Assembly (NCBI GenBank): GCA_045652745.1
Contig: JAZRUW010000015.1
Span: forward strand, 1 to 64,000
Reading direction: 5' to 3'
DNA from: RGIG2041 sp045652745
Lineage (GTDB): Bacteria > Bacillota > Clostridia > UBA1381 > UMGS1253
DNA: 64,000 bases
Numbering within the stretch: position 1 is the first letter of the stretch; the number at the start of each line of letters is the position of its first letter. Below, in pieces: positions 49,653 to 58,552 of the stretch. The position numbers were made by a program, and so were the translations under genes. The notes beneath the pieces are model-generated. The model did not search any database. It was not told where the DNA came from and saw only the letters and a list, made by a program, of their open reading frames with translations.

Positions 49653-50876
49653 ATGGAAAATAGTTCTGTTTTAAAAAAGCGTTGGCTGTATCTGGCGGTT
49701 GGTGTGTTTGCCATGCTGTTTTCAGGCGTGCTGTATGCATGGTCGATTTTAAAAGTACCTTTTAAAGAAGTCTTTGCGTGGACGGATGCGGCATTGGCGC
49801 TCAATTTCACGCTGACGATGTGCTTTTTCTGTTTAAGTGCTTTTTTCGGCAGTCTGCTGTGCAAGCGTTTCGGGCCGAAACTTTCGCTGATTTTTGCCGG
49901 ACTTTTGGTGGGCATCGGCTTTGTGCTCACGGGATTTTTGAGCGCAGACACGCTGTATCTGCTCTATATCGGTTATGCGGTTCTGTCCGGCAGCGGTATC
50001 GGCATTTCTTATAATGTAGTTGTGTCGACGGTCAATGCATGGTTTCCGGACAGAAAGGGACTTTGTTCCGGTGCGCTGATGATGGGCTTTGGCGTGAGTA
50101 CGCTTCTGCTTGGGGAAGTTATCAGCAAACTGTTTGCAAACCCACAGGTCGGTTTCGGCAAAACCTATATTTATTTGGGCATTGTCATCGGTGCGGTGCT
50201 GATTTTAGCAGCTCTGATTTTAAAAAGACCGGGCACGGATGTTGTTTTGCCGCAAGTTGAGCAGGGGAAACGCACGGTAAATGAGGATTTTGAGGTGCGT
50301 GATTTTACAACGGCCGAGATGCTGAAAAATTTCACGTTCTGGCGCGCGTTTGTGTGCATGATGTTTATGACGGCGGTGGGCAATTCCGTCATCAGTTTTG
50401 CGCGAGAATTAGTGATTTCTGTAGATGCCGCGCCGGCGTTGGCAACGACATTGGTCGGCGTGTTGTCTGTGTTCAACGGCATTGGCCGAATTGTGACCGG
50501 TGCGGTCTATGATGCGCTCGGGCGCAGAACTACAATGATTGCCGCCAATGTTTTAACGATTGCGGCGGCAGGGATAACGCTGGTTGCGGTATTTGCTGCA
50601 TCGTTGCCGCTTTGCATTGTCGGACTTTGTTTGACGGGACTTTCCTATGGTTCCTGCCCGACGGTGACCTCGGCATTTTCGGCATCGTTTTATGGACAAA
50701 AATATTTTTCGACCAATTACAGTATCACGAATTTCAACCTGATTTTCGCCGCGTTTATTGCCAATGCGAGCAATGCGTTGCTTGGTGCGACCGGCGGGTA
50801 TGTCGCACCGTTTATCCTGTTGCTTTGTCTGGCGGTTGTAGCGCTTCTGCTCAATTTCAGTATTCGCAGACCGTGA
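49653..50876 (+). CDS. MFS transporter, oxalate/formate antiporter type
   Basis: A 407-residue, 12-helix major facilitator. The start RWLYLAVGVFAMLFSGVLYAWSILKVPFKEVFAWTDAALALNFTLTMCFF, together with GIGISYNVVVSTVNAWFPDRKGLCSGALMMGFG, is typical of the OFA (OxlT-like) subfamily, which moves organic anions. A basic loop precedes helix 7. The start at 49653 follows AAGGAG; the ATG at 49626 lacks spacing. Substrate not determinable. Confidence 0.88.
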   Translation: MENSSVLKKRWLYLAVGVFAMLFSGVLYAWSILKVPFKEVFAWTDAALALNFTLTMCFFCLSAFFGSLLCKRFGPKLSLIFAGLLVGIGFVLTGFLSADTLYLLYIGYAVLSGSGIGISYNVVVSTVNAWFPDRKGLCSGALMMGFGVSTLLLGEVISKLFANPQVGFGKTYIYLGIVIGAVLILAALILKRPGTDVVLPQVEQGKRTVNEDFEVRDFTTAEMLKNFTFWRAFVCMMFMTAVGNSVISFARELVISVDAAPALATTLVGVLSVFNGIGRIVTGAVYDALGRRTTMIAANVLTIAAAGITLVAVFAASLPLCIVGLCLTGLSYGSCPTVTSAFSASFYGQKYFSTNYSITNFNLIFAAFIANASNALLGATGGYVAPFILLLCLAVVALLLNFSIRRP

Positions 50877-50879
50877 TAC

Positions 50880-50914
50880 AAATAAAACGGACACAGACGT
50901 GTCCGTTTTTATTT
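50880..50914 (+). terminator. Intrinsic terminator
   Basis: AAATAAAACGGACAC (50880-50894), loop AGAC, then the complement from GTGTCCG (50899) with T's. Confidence 0.87.
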
Positions 50915-51000
50915 GTCGAAAATCAAATTTTTCCTTACATAAAAATTCCTTGTTTGCACAAAATACGATTGTACAACAAATCAAAAGGAGCAATCTTATC

Positions 51001-51543
51001 ATGAAAGCAACGGGAATTGTAAGAAGAATAGATGATTTGGGAAGAGTGGTTATCCCGAAAGAAATCCGACGTACGATGCGCATCCGCGAGGGAGACCCGT
51101 TGGAAATCTTTACCAACCGCGACGGCGAGGTGATTTTTAAAAAATATTCGCCCATCGGTGAACTTGGGGAGTTTGCCGGGCAATATGCCGAATCGCTGGC
51201 GAAAACGAGTAATCTGCCCGCCTGCATCACCGACCGTGATACCGTTATTGCTGTCAGCGGTGCGTCCAGAAAAGAGATTTTAGAAAAGCCGGTCAGCACA
51301 GAACTCGAGCGTTTGATGGGCAATAAGGCGACATATGCCAAAAAGGTGGGAGAAACGAAGCTTATTTCGCTCATTGAAGGCAATGACAAACATTATGCAA
51401 GTGTGGTTTGTCCGATTGTAGCCGACGGCGATTGTCTGGGCAGTGTGGTATTCTTTTCCGATGAAAAGGCGGTTTCAAGTGAGGCCGAGGAAAAACTGGC
51501 GCAGGTTGCGGCAAACTTTTTTGCAAGACACATGGAAAACTGA
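51001..51543 (+). CDS. spoVT: Stage V sporulation regulator SpoVT
   Basis: A 180-residue regulator of forespore genes. The N-terminal AbrB swapped-hairpin domain is MKATGIVRRIDDLGRVVIPK and EIRRTMRIREGDPLEIFTNRDGEVIFKKY. The C-terminal GAF-like domain runs from about residue 58. Length and both domains match SpoVT rather than AbrB. The start at 51001 has GGAG 10 bases upstream. It supports spore formation together with spoIIID. Confidence 0.94.
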   Translation: MKATGIVRRIDDLGRVVIPKEIRRTMRIREGDPLEIFTNRDGEVIFKKYSPIGELGEFAGQYAESLAKTSNLPACITDRDTVIAVSGASRKEILEKPVSTELERLMGNKATYAKKVGETKLISLIEGNDKHYASVVCPIVADGDCLGSVVFFSDEKAVSSEAEEKLAQVAANFFARHMEN

Positions 51544-51556
51544 AAATATAAAAGTC

Positions 51557-51597
51557 AAAAGGCATCCGCAGGCCTACGGGCTGTGGATGCCTTTTTG
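51557..51597 (+). terminator. Intrinsic terminator after spoVT
   Basis: AAAAGGCATCC with GCAGGC pairs with the stretch ending GGATGCCTTTTT. T run to about 51597. Confidence 0.85.
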
Positions 51598-51618
51598 TTT
51601 CCTTAGTTTAGTGACGCA

Positions 51619-51894
51619 TCAGTTCCGCCTGCAAAAGCATGCCCGCAAAAGCAGGAAGATGATAAGCAGGATGGCAAACAGTACTGCTGCCGCAATAATG
51701 AGCGGAAGCGATGCACTCAAAGCCTGCGCAAAAACGATACCGAAAATGAGGCCGAGTGCAACGGCAAAGAGCGCTGCCAAAAGCGCCAGCACGATGGTGT
51801 AGCCGCAACCGCAGCCGATGAGACTTCTTGCACTGCAACCGCAGGTGCGTGTTTCTTCGCGTGCGCAGGTTGTTTCGCTGTCAGAGATATACAT
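51619..51894 (-). CDS. Small Cys-rich two-helix membrane protein
   Basis: A 91-residue protein. The N-terminal cytosolic or surface segment contains several Cys (TTCAREETRTCGCSARSLIGCGCG), followed by two long hydrophobic helices separated by ALSASLP and a short CFCRRN tail. The Cys pattern suggests metal or disulfide chemistry. No known family. The start at 51894 follows GGAGGTGG. Monocistronic, converging with spoVT. Confidence 0.7.
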   Translation of the reverse strand: MYISDSETTCAREETRTCGCSARSLIGCGCGYTIVLALLAALFAVALGLIFGIVFAQALSASLPLIIAAAVLFAILLIIFLLLRACFCRRN

Positions 51895-51952
51895 ATTTCC
51901 ACCTCCTTCGCGTTTTCTTACTTTATATTATGAAGAAGGACGAAAAAGGGTG

Positions 51953-51983
51953 AAAAAAGACGGTACGAAACTCGTACCGTCTT
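51953..51983 (-). terminator. Terminator of secG
   Basis: AAGACGGTACGA (51957-51968), loop AAC, TCGTACCGTCTT (51972-51983), with T's on the minus strand. Confidence 0.85.
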
Positions 51984-51999
51984 GGGCATTCAATTTGAA

Positions 52000-52356
52000 T
52001 TATTCTGCAACCGGAGCTTCTGCTTCCGGTTCAACTTCTGTCTGCATCATTTCCATCAATGCATCCATGTTTACGTCCGAAGCGTCATTATTGGTCTTCG
52101 GTGCGCTCGTCATGGTCATAACGATAACGGAAAGTGCAATGCTGGTTGCAAGGAAGATTACAGCGAATGCTGCGGTCCACTTACGCAGAACTGCATCGAT
52201 GGTCTTGCCCTTGTTTTTACCGAAGAAAGTTTCGGCGCCGCCTGCAATTGTGCCGGACAAACCTGCGGATTTACCGGACTGCATCAAAACAACCACGATA
52301 AGTACCAAAGAAGCGATGATGTGAAGTACCATAACTATATTTCTAGCGATTTCCAT
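52000..52356 (-). CDS. secG: Protein translocase subunit SecG
   Basis: A 118-residue two-helix membrane protein with the SecG core VLHIIASLVLIVVVLMQSGKSAGLSGTIAGGAETFFGKNKGK and a second helix (FAVIFLATSIALSVIV). It assists SecYEG/SecA protein export. The C-terminal acidic Met/Glu tail is longer than usual. The start at 52356 follows AGGAGG. Confidence 0.94.
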   Translation of the reverse strand: MEIARNIVMVLHIIASLVLIVVVLMQSGKSAGLSGTIAGGAETFFGKNKGKTIDAVLRKWTAAFAVIFLATSIALSVIVMTMTSAPKTNNDASDVNMDALMEMMQTEVEPEAEAPVAE

Positions 52357-52511
52357 TGAAATTAACCTCCTAAAATTAAACATACAGTTTTCAAATATAG
52401 TACCTAATAAGTATACCACACTTTTCACGTTTTGCAAGTCTTTTTTGAATTTTTGCCAAAAAAGTATAGGCTAGAACAGTTTTTTGTGTTATACTAACTT
52501 TAGGTGATAAT

Positions 52512-53786
52512 ATGTTTGAAAATGAAGAAAAGAAAGAGCGTGTCATTTTAGCCGGTGTGCACATCGGTAGTTTAGATGTACTCGAAGATACAACCGAAGA
52601 ATCGATTGCCGAGCTTGCAGAGCTTGCTGCGACAGCCGGCGCGGAAGTGGCAGGAGTGCTCGTGCAAAACCGACCTGCGCCCGATAATGCCACCTACTTG
52701 GGCGAAGGCAAGATTGACGAATTAAAGGCGGCGGCTGCCGAACTTGGTGCGCAGACGGTGGTTTTCGATGACGAACTTTCGCCGGTGCAGGTGAGAAACA
52801 TTTCCGATGCAACCGAATTGAAAGTCCTCGACCGTACGGCGCTGATTTTAGATATTTTTGCCGCAAGAGCCAAAACCAAAGAAGGTAAGATTCAGGTGGA
52901 ACTGGCACAGCTTAAGTATATGTTGCCAAGGTTGACGGGTATGGGCAGTGCGTTGTCGCGTTTGGGCGGCGGTATTGGTACGCGCGGCCCGGGTGAAACC
53001 AAACTGGAAACAGACCGCCGTCACATCCGCCGCAGAATTGAGTATTTGTCGGATGAACTTGCCGAAATTCAGAAGCACCGCGATTTACTGCGCAGTCGAA
53101 GAAAAAAGGACGGACAGACCGTAGCGGCTATTGTGGGATATACCAATGCAGGCAAGTCTACATTGTTAAATCTTTTGACGGATGCCGACGTTTTGGCGGA
53201 AAACAAATTGTTTGCTACGCTGGACCCGACACAGAGAAATCTGACCTTGTCGGATAACCGTGAACTTTTGATGGTGGATACGGTCGGCTTTATACGCAAA
53301 CTGCCGCATCATTTGGTCAAAGCGTTTAAATCCACGCTGGAAGAAGCGGCGCTTGCCGATGTACTTGTGCATGTGATTGATGCATCCAATCCGGAGTTTC
53401 GCCGTCATATTGAAGTTGTAAATATGATTTTATCCGAGCTTAAAGCCACGGGTAAGCCGACCTTGGCGGTGCTCAATAAAACGGATTTATGCACGGAACC
53501 GGAAAGTTTGCCGGCGGCGGTAGACGGCGCGGATAAAACCGTATTTATCAGCGCAAAGACGGGCGCCGGGATGGATAAATTCAGAGAGGTTTTGGAAGAT
53601 ATTGTACCCGGCAAGAAGCAGAAAGCGGTATTTCTTATTCCGTATAGCGAAGGCGCACTTTTGCCGATGCTGCATACCGATCAGATGGTGCTTTCGGAGG
53701 AATATACCGAAAACGGTACGCGTATTGAGGCGTTGGTGGATGAAATCTGCTATGCTAAACTTCGAAATTATGTATTGAGGGATTAA
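52512..53786 (+). CDS. hflX: Ribosome-associated GTPase HflX
   Basis: A 424-residue GTPase that binds the 50S subunit and splits stalled ribosomes. N-terminal domain: ATYLGEGKIDELKAAAAELGA, VFDDELSPVQVRN and DRTALILDIFAARAKTKEGKIQVELAQLKY. The glycine-rich GGGIGTRGPGETKLETDRR follows. G domain: GYTNAGKSTLLN, DTVGFIRKLPHHLVKAFKSTLEEA and NKTD. The start follows TTTAGGTGA. The stop is one base before the YigZ-family gene, so they form an operon. Confidence 0.95.
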   Translation: MFENEEKKERVILAGVHIGSLDVLEDTTEESIAELAELAATAGAEVAGVLVQNRPAPDNATYLGEGKIDELKAAAAELGAQTVVFDDELSPVQVRNISDATELKVLDRTALILDIFAARAKTKEGKIQVELAQLKYMLPRLTGMGSALSRLGGGIGTRGPGETKLETDRRHIRRRIEYLSDELAEIQKHRDLLRSRRKKDGQTVAAIVGYTNAGKSTLLNLLTDADVLAENKLFATLDPTQRNLTLSDNRELLMVDTVGFIRKLPHHLVKAFKSTLEEAALADVLVHVIDASNPEFRRHIEVVNMILSELKATGKPTLAVLNKTDLCTEPESLPAAVDGADKTVFISAKTGAGMDKFREVLEDIVPGKKQKAVFLIPYSEGALLPMLHTDQMVLSEEYTENGTRIEALVDEICYAKLRNYVLRD

Positions 53787-53787
53787 G

Positions 53788-54411
53788 ATGAAAACTGAGT
53801 ATAAAACCATTCGCAGCCGTGCAAGCGCGGAAATGATAGAGCGGCGTTCCCGTTTTATCGCCCACGTTTTGCCGGTGCAGACGGAGCAGGAGGCGCTTGC
53901 TTTTATTAATGCGCTACGCAGCGAATACTACGATGCGACACACAATGTGTACGCCTATATTATTGATGACAATAACATTTGCCGTTACAGCGATGACGGT
54001 GAGCCGTCCGGAACGGCAGGCATACCTGTTCTGGATGTGCTTCGCAAGGAAAATCTGACGAACCTGTGCGTTGTGGTAACGCGCTATTTCGGCGGCGTTT
54101 TGCTTGGCGGCGGCGGTCTGGTGCGTGCATACGGCGCGAGTGCAAAACTTGGCGTAGATGCCGGTGGCATTATCACGCGTGTGCTTTGCGATGTAGTTGA
54201 GGTCAGTTGTGACTATACACTTCTGGGGAAACTTCGCTACGAGGCGGAATCGCGCGGACATACCATAAAAGACATTACCTATACGGATAAAGCGCAGATG
54301 TATGTGTATACGAAAACGGAGCAAACAGATGCCTTCTTAAAGGCGATGTGTGAGGCATCCAACGGGCGCGCGGTATGCAACATCGTAGAGCGGGATTATC
54401 TGGATTTATAA
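53788..54411 (+). CDS. YigZ/IMPACT-family protein
   Basis: A 207-residue protein with the UPF0029 N-terminal domain: SRFIAHVLPVQTEQEALAFI, THNVYAYII, SDDGEPSGTAGIPVLDVL and VTRYFGGVLLGGGGLVRAYGASA. A C-terminal ferredoxin-like domain follows from about residue 135. Relatives act in translation control (IMPACT binds Gcn1) or as proline-specific peptidase-like proteins; the bacterial role is unsettled. It starts one base after the hflX stop. Confidence 0.92.
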   Translation: MKTEYKTIRSRASAEMIERRSRFIAHVLPVQTEQEALAFINALRSEYYDATHNVYAYIIDDNNICRYSDDGEPSGTAGIPVLDVLRKENLTNLCVVVTRYFGGVLLGGGGLVRAYGASAKLGVDAGGIITRVLCDVVEVSCDYTLLGKLRYEAESRGHTIKDITYTDKAQMYVYTKTEQTDAFLKAMCEASNGRAVCNIVERDYLDL

Positions 54412-54454
54412 AAATCGGTATTTTTGAATATAGTAAGTATAAGGAGGGCTACGT

Positions 54455-54775
54455 ATGGCAACAATTCATTTTGACACACAGAGTTTTCAGGAGGCGCTTG
54501 CTTCCGGAAAGCCGGTTTTAGCAGACTTTTTTGCAACGTGGTGCGGACCGTGCAAGATGATGGGACCGATTGTGGATGAACTTGCGGATTTGTTTGACGG
54601 CAAGGCCATTGTGGGCAAAATTGATGTTGACGAGTGTATGGAACTTGCAGAGGAGTATGAAATTACAACCGTGCCGACTTTTATGTTTTTTAAACACGGT
54701 GAACTCGTACATCGGTTTTCCGGTATCAGTTCGGCGGCAGATTTGGAAGCCATGTTAAATCAACTATGCGAATAA
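54455..54775 (+). CDS. trxA: Thioredoxin
   Basis: A 106-residue thioredoxin with active site WCGPC (Cys30, Cys33) in FFATWCGPCKMMGP and the cis-Pro loop TTVPTFMFF. It reduces cytosolic disulfides. The start follows AAGGAGGG. It lies 43 bases after the YigZ-family gene with no terminator between, so read-through is possible. No thioredoxin reductase is in the window. Confidence 0.95.
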   Translation: MATIHFDTQSFQEALASGKPVLADFFATWCGPCKMMGPIVDELADLFDGKAIVGKIDVDECMELAEEYEITTVPTFMFFKHGELVHRFSGISSAADLEAMLNQLCE

Positions 54776-54776
54776 T

Positions 54777-54808
54777 AAAAAATCCGAGGAAATTTCCTCG
54801 GATTTTTT
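54777..54808. terminator. Bidirectional terminator
   Basis: AAAAAATCCGAGGAAA is self-complementary with TTTCCTCGGATTTTTT, between trxA and the converging minus-strand gene. Confidence 0.85.
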
Positions 54809-54809
54809 A

Positions 54810-55292
54810 TTACATAGAAATGTTGATGTAGTTTGCAAGCGGTTTGCATTTTGCACGAACGAATTTTTGCTCTTCGGCCGGTACTTCCGGATTTAAGCAA
54901 CGGTAGATTTTTCCGTCCTCAGCAATTTTGTCACCGAAAATTCTGTCCTGTGCACCGTCTTGGTAGGTTAAAATGATTTCAAATTCCGGCACAAAATCTT
55001 CCGACGGCAACTTGCTTACATTACGGCGTCTGGTGCAGTTGTCTAAGATATAATAGGCGGTATACATATCCGCTTTGCCCGGAAAGGAAACCGATTGGCT
55101 CAAATCCGGGGCGCCCAGTTCCAGTTCTTCGGCAGAAGGTTTGCCTGCCGGATTTTTCGTAATGGTTACATCGACTACATTTTCCATAGGTTGGGAAAGC
55201 ATCGGGTCTGCCTCGAAAATCAGACAGAGGGCGACAATCAAAACAATAACAGCCAGCGCAACACCTGCGCCGATTAAAATTTTCTTTTTCAT
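54810..55292 (-). CDS. Membrane-anchored extracytoplasmic protein, unknown
   Basis: A 160-residue protein with one N-terminal membrane helix (KKKILIGAGVALAVIVLIVALCLIF) that may be a signal anchor. A beta-rich outside domain follows (VVDVTITKNPAGK, YTAYYILDNCTRRRNVSKLP, FEIILTYQDGAQDRIFG). There is no lipobox Cys at the expected place. No family recognised. It lies 70 bases downstream of tyrA on the same strand and could be the tail of that operon. Confidence 0.7.
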   Translation of the reverse strand: MKKKILIGAGVALAVIVLIVALCLIFEADPMLSQPMENVVDVTITKNPAGKPSAEELELGAPDLSQSVSFPGKADMYTAYYILDNCTRRRNVSKLPSEDFVPEFEIILTYQDGAQDRIFGDKIAEDGKIYRCLNPEVPAEEQKFVRAKCKPLANYINISM

Positions 55293-55362
55293 ATGTATCT
55301 CTCCTAAAATGTACTGATTTAACTATACAGGAATTCTACGAAAAAGTCAAGGACACTGTTTT

Positions 55363-56220
55363 TTATTTTTGATTAAATTCATTTCTGCGTTCTGTCGAAA
55401 TACGCATCATACTGCGCATTTCCTCGCGGTCGTTGTTTTTAACGCAGTTGTAGAGTTTATCGAAAGTGTTTCTGTATTTTTCCATCTCTTTTAAGAGTGC
55501 GTCGCGGTTGGACAGGAAAAGCTCGCTCCACATTTCGTCGTTGATACGTGCAATTCTCGTTAAGTCGCGGAACGAGTCGCCCGTATAGAGCACAAGGCCG
55601 GGGTTATCGTTTGCGCACATTAAAGATACAGCGATACAGTGCGTAAGCTGGGACAGAAAGGCAATCATTTCATCATGCTTTTCCGGATTCAAAACCGAAA
55701 TACGTGCAAAGCCTAAAATTTCACCGAGCTGTTTGCACAGTTCAATCGCACCGAATGTGTTCTTTTCGGTAGGTACAACAATGTAGTTTGCGCCTTGGAA
55801 AATCTTGTCATCGCTGTTTTGCACACCGCTGACCTCGCGCCCTGCCATCGGGTGCGCCGAGATAAATTCCACACCCGGTTTGAGCAGATTTTGGATTTCG
55901 TGAACGATACAACCTTTCACACCGGTGACATCGGTAATCACAGTACCTTCTTTAATCAAATCACCATAGGTCTTTATCCAATCGGCAAAGGTGTGCGGAT
56001 ACAGCGCAAATACAATGATGTCAGCCGTCTGTATGAGGCTTTTATCTGCAGAAGTACTGCCTTGGTCAATTAAGTTGTTTTCGAGTGCATAATCAATGTC
56101 TTCTTGGTTTTTGGTGATTGCGGTTACGAAAAACCCTTTCTTCTTCAGTGCCATCGCATAGCAACCGCCCAAAAGACCTAAACCGACAATTAAAAATTTT
56201 TTAGATGCATCTATTTTCAT
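55363..56220 (-). CDS. tyrA: Prephenate dehydrogenase
   Basis: A 285-residue enzyme making 4-hydroxyphenylpyruvate from prephenate with NAD(P)+. The Rossmann start IVGLGLLGGCYAMALKKKG, DIIVFALYP, the catalytic His in ISAHPMAGRE and LTHCIAVSLM fit TyrA. No chorismate mutase or ACT domain is attached. It is the last of aroF-pheA-aroA-tyrA, 4 bases after aroA. Confidence 0.93.
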   Translation of the reverse strand: MKIDASKKFLIVGLGLLGGCYAMALKKKGFFVTAITKNQEDIDYALENNLIDQGSTSADKSLIQTADIIVFALYPHTFADWIKTYGDLIKEGTVITDVTGVKGCIVHEIQNLLKPGVEFISAHPMAGREVSGVQNSDDKIFQGANYIVVPTEKNTFGAIELCKQLGEILGFARISVLNPEKHDEMIAFLSQLTHCIAVSLMCANDNPGLVLYTGDSFRDLTRIARINDEMWSELFLSNRDALLKEMEKYRNTFDKLYNCVKNNDREEMRSMMRISTERRNEFNQK

Positions 56221-56224
56221 GGTG

Positions 56225-57430
56225 TCACTCCTGTTTTTGCATTTTTATACCCAGTTTTTCGATTGTTTCAAAAAAGTCGGGATAGCTTTTTGCTACGGCT
56301 TGGGCGCCTTCGATTTCGCCGCCGGTGACGGTGCACAAAAGTGCGAGTGCCATAACAATACGATGGTCGTTGTGTCCGTTCAAGGTTGTCTGCGGTGTTT
56401 GCAGTTTACCGTGATGAATGGTTACGGCATTGTCTTCAACGGTGGTCTTTATGCCGAATTTTAAAAGTTCCTCCGCCATCGCCGTTGCACGATCGCTTTC
56501 CTTGATTTTCAGCCGTGCCGTACCCGTAAATTTCGCGCCGCCGCAATAGGCGGCCATAGCAAACAATACCGGTGCAAGGTCGGGACAATCGGAAAGGTCA
56601 AAACTTTTTTTGCCGTCTGCAAGAGCATGGAATATATCAGCATAAACACGGTCGCCCTGCAGGCTGTCTTTGTTTAGACCGCGCACCTTTACCGTACCGC
56701 CAAGAAGGTTAAAGCCTTCTAAGAATGCGGCGTTGGAGCAATCGCCTTCGACGCATGCTGCAGCATTTTTGTAGGCTTGCTTGCCGCGGACGTAAAACAC
56801 GTTGTCTTTGCGCTGTATGTCTATGCCAAAGGTGTTTAAGGCGGACAGCGTCAGGTCAATATAGGATGCGCTTTCAAATTTGCCCGTTACGGTCAGCGTG
56901 CTGTCACCGGAAAGCAACGGCAGGACAAACAGAAGACCCGTAATAAACTGACTTGAAATGTTGCCGGGAACGGTGTAATTGCCCGGTTTTAATTTGCCGC
57001 AAACCGTAACGCCGGTTTCGCTTTTTTCAAACAATATCCCTTGGTCTTTGCAGATTTGCTTATAGACCGACAGCGGTCTTTCGAAAAGCCTTGCGCTGCC
57101 TGTCAGTGTTATTTTTTTGACTGCAAACAGACAGAGGGGGAGTAAAAATCTTAAAGTTGAGCCGCTTTCATCGCAAAATAAAGTTGTATTTGCAGGGATG
57201 TTTTCCGGCTGCAAACCGCCGATTTTTGCGGTTGCCCCGTCAAAGCAAGCTGTTGCGCCCAGAGCCTGCAAGCAGGCAATGGTCGCCGAAATATCTTTGG
57301 ATGCGGCCAAGTTTTCAATGCGGCTTTCACCGCTCAGTGCACCGCAGATGAGCATGCGGTGCGCTATGCTTTTGGACGGTGGCGCATCAGCGTATCCTTT
57401 GGCTATTGATTTATGGATAATGACTTTCAT
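56225..57430 (-). CDS. aroA: EPSP synthase
   Basis: A 401-residue 3-phosphoshikimate 1-carboxyvinyltransferase. Motifs: PPSKSIAHRMLICGALS at the substrate lysine, CDESGSTLRFLLPLC (the LFCGNAGTAMR-equivalent), GDCSNAAF and LKIKESDRATAMAEELLKFG, then GHNDHRIVMALALL. The second motif differs from the glyphosate-sensitive consensus, as in class II-type enzymes. It lies between pheA and tyrA in the attenuator-controlled operon. Confidence 0.95.
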   Translation of the reverse strand: MKVIIHKSIAKGYADAPPSKSIAHRMLICGALSGESRIENLAASKDISATIACLQALGATACFDGATAKIGGLQPENIPANTTLFCDESGSTLRFLLPLCLFAVKKITLTGSARLFERPLSVYKQICKDQGILFEKSETGVTVCGKLKPGNYTVPGNISSQFITGLLFVLPLLSGDSTLTVTGKFESASYIDLTLSALNTFGIDIQRKDNVFYVRGKQAYKNAAACVEGDCSNAAFLEGFNLLGGTVKVRGLNKDSLQGDRVYADIFHALADGKKSFDLSDCPDLAPVLFAMAAYCGGAKFTGTARLKIKESDRATAMAEELLKFGIKTTVEDNAVTIHHGKLQTPQTTLNGHNDHRIVMALALLCTVTGGEIEGAQAVAKSYPDFFETIEKLGIKMQKQE

Positions 57431-57445
57431 TTGGTTTCACCGCAC

Positions 57446-58534
57446 TTAAATATGTATTTCTTTTTCAAAAGTGCCGACCACTTTCAAGTGGGCACAGCAG
57501 GTTTTCAATTCCTCAAGCATGGCTTTGCCGTACGGGCTGTTAATGCTGCCTTCGCCCTCAACAAAGAAAAAGTAGTCCCAGACAAGTTCTTTTGTAGGGC
57601 GGCTTTTAAGTGCACGCAGGTTAAAGCCGTGACGGCCGATGACGGAAATCGCATTGCCAAGTGCACCGGCCGAATTTTTTACGGTAAAGAGCATAATAAA
57701 TCTTTCGTCCGTCGGCATACTTGCGCGGCTTGACCGTGAAAATACCGCAAATCTTGTTGTATTGGTATTGCTGTCGTTGATGTGCGAGGCCAATACGGTC
57801 AGGCCGAATTTTTGTGCAGCTTCTTCGCTTGCAATCGCTGCTATGCTTTTATCTGCAGTCTTTGCCACTGTTTTAGCGGCACCTGCCGTATTGACTGCAT
57901 CCTCCGTGTCAAAGCCGTGTTGGCGGATGTAGGCGGCACATTGGCCGAGCGCCTGCGGATGGCTGACCACCTTTTTCACATCTTCGAGCGTAGCACCCGG
58001 CACACCTAAAAGGTTTTGCACAATTTGGGCTTCGTAAACGCCGTTTATGTAAAGCGAACCGAAAAAGGCCAGGTCAAGCACATTGCCCACGTCGCCGTTG
58101 TGGCTGTTTTCTATCGGTAAAACCACACAATCGCAGTCTCCGTTTTCGCAGGCTTTGTAGGCGGCTTTGAAGTCGGCATAGGGCAGACAAATGGCATCCG
58201 GGAAAATCCTTTGCGCTACGATGCCTGCAAATGCGCCTTCCACGCCGGCAAAGCCGACGCGCATGCCCTCTAAAAGCTTGTGCTGCATATCTTTAGACAA
58301 CTTGATATTATTTTTCAGGAAGTTCACGTAGTAACTTTTATATTCTTCATTTTCGATAAGTTCGGCATTTTTTTGCAGAATTTCGGTTTCTCTGCCGAAA
58401 TCATCTATCGGAATGCCGTTTGCCTTTTTGTAGGCCGTAACCAGCTTGACTGCATCCATTCGTTTTTCAAATAACGCTGCCATCTCGCGGTCAACTTCAT
58501 TTATAGTTTTTCTTGCTTGTTCAAGTTCGTTCAT
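57446..58534 (-). CDS. pheA: Bifunctional chorismate mutase/prephenate dehydratase
   Basis: A 362-residue P-protein. Residues 1 to about 85 are an AroQ chorismate mutase (ARKTINEVDREMAALFEKRMDAVKLVTAYK). About 92-275 is prephenate dehydratase (VGFAGVEGAFAGIVA, VLPIENSHNGDVGNVLDL, SHPQALGQC and the catalytic TTRFAVF). About 285-360 is an ACT domain (KNSAGALGNAISVIGRHGFNLRALKSRP) for Phe feedback. The start at 58534 lies 18 bases after aroF. Confidence 0.95.
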   Translation of the reverse strand: MNELEQARKTINEVDREMAALFEKRMDAVKLVTAYKKANGIPIDDFGRETEILQKNAELIENEEYKSYYVNFLKNNIKLSKDMQHKLLEGMRVGFAGVEGAFAGIVAQRIFPDAICLPYADFKAAYKACENGDCDCVVLPIENSHNGDVGNVLDLAFFGSLYINGVYEAQIVQNLLGVPGATLEDVKKVVSHPQALGQCAAYIRQHGFDTEDAVNTAGAAKTVAKTADKSIAAIASEEAAQKFGLTVLASHINDSNTNTTRFAVFSRSSRASMPTDERFIMLFTVKNSAGALGNAISVIGRHGFNLRALKSRPTKELVWDYFFFVEGEGSINSPYGKAMLEELKTCCAHLKVVGTFEKEIHI

Positions 58535-58552
58535 GTTTCTGCTCCTCTCGGG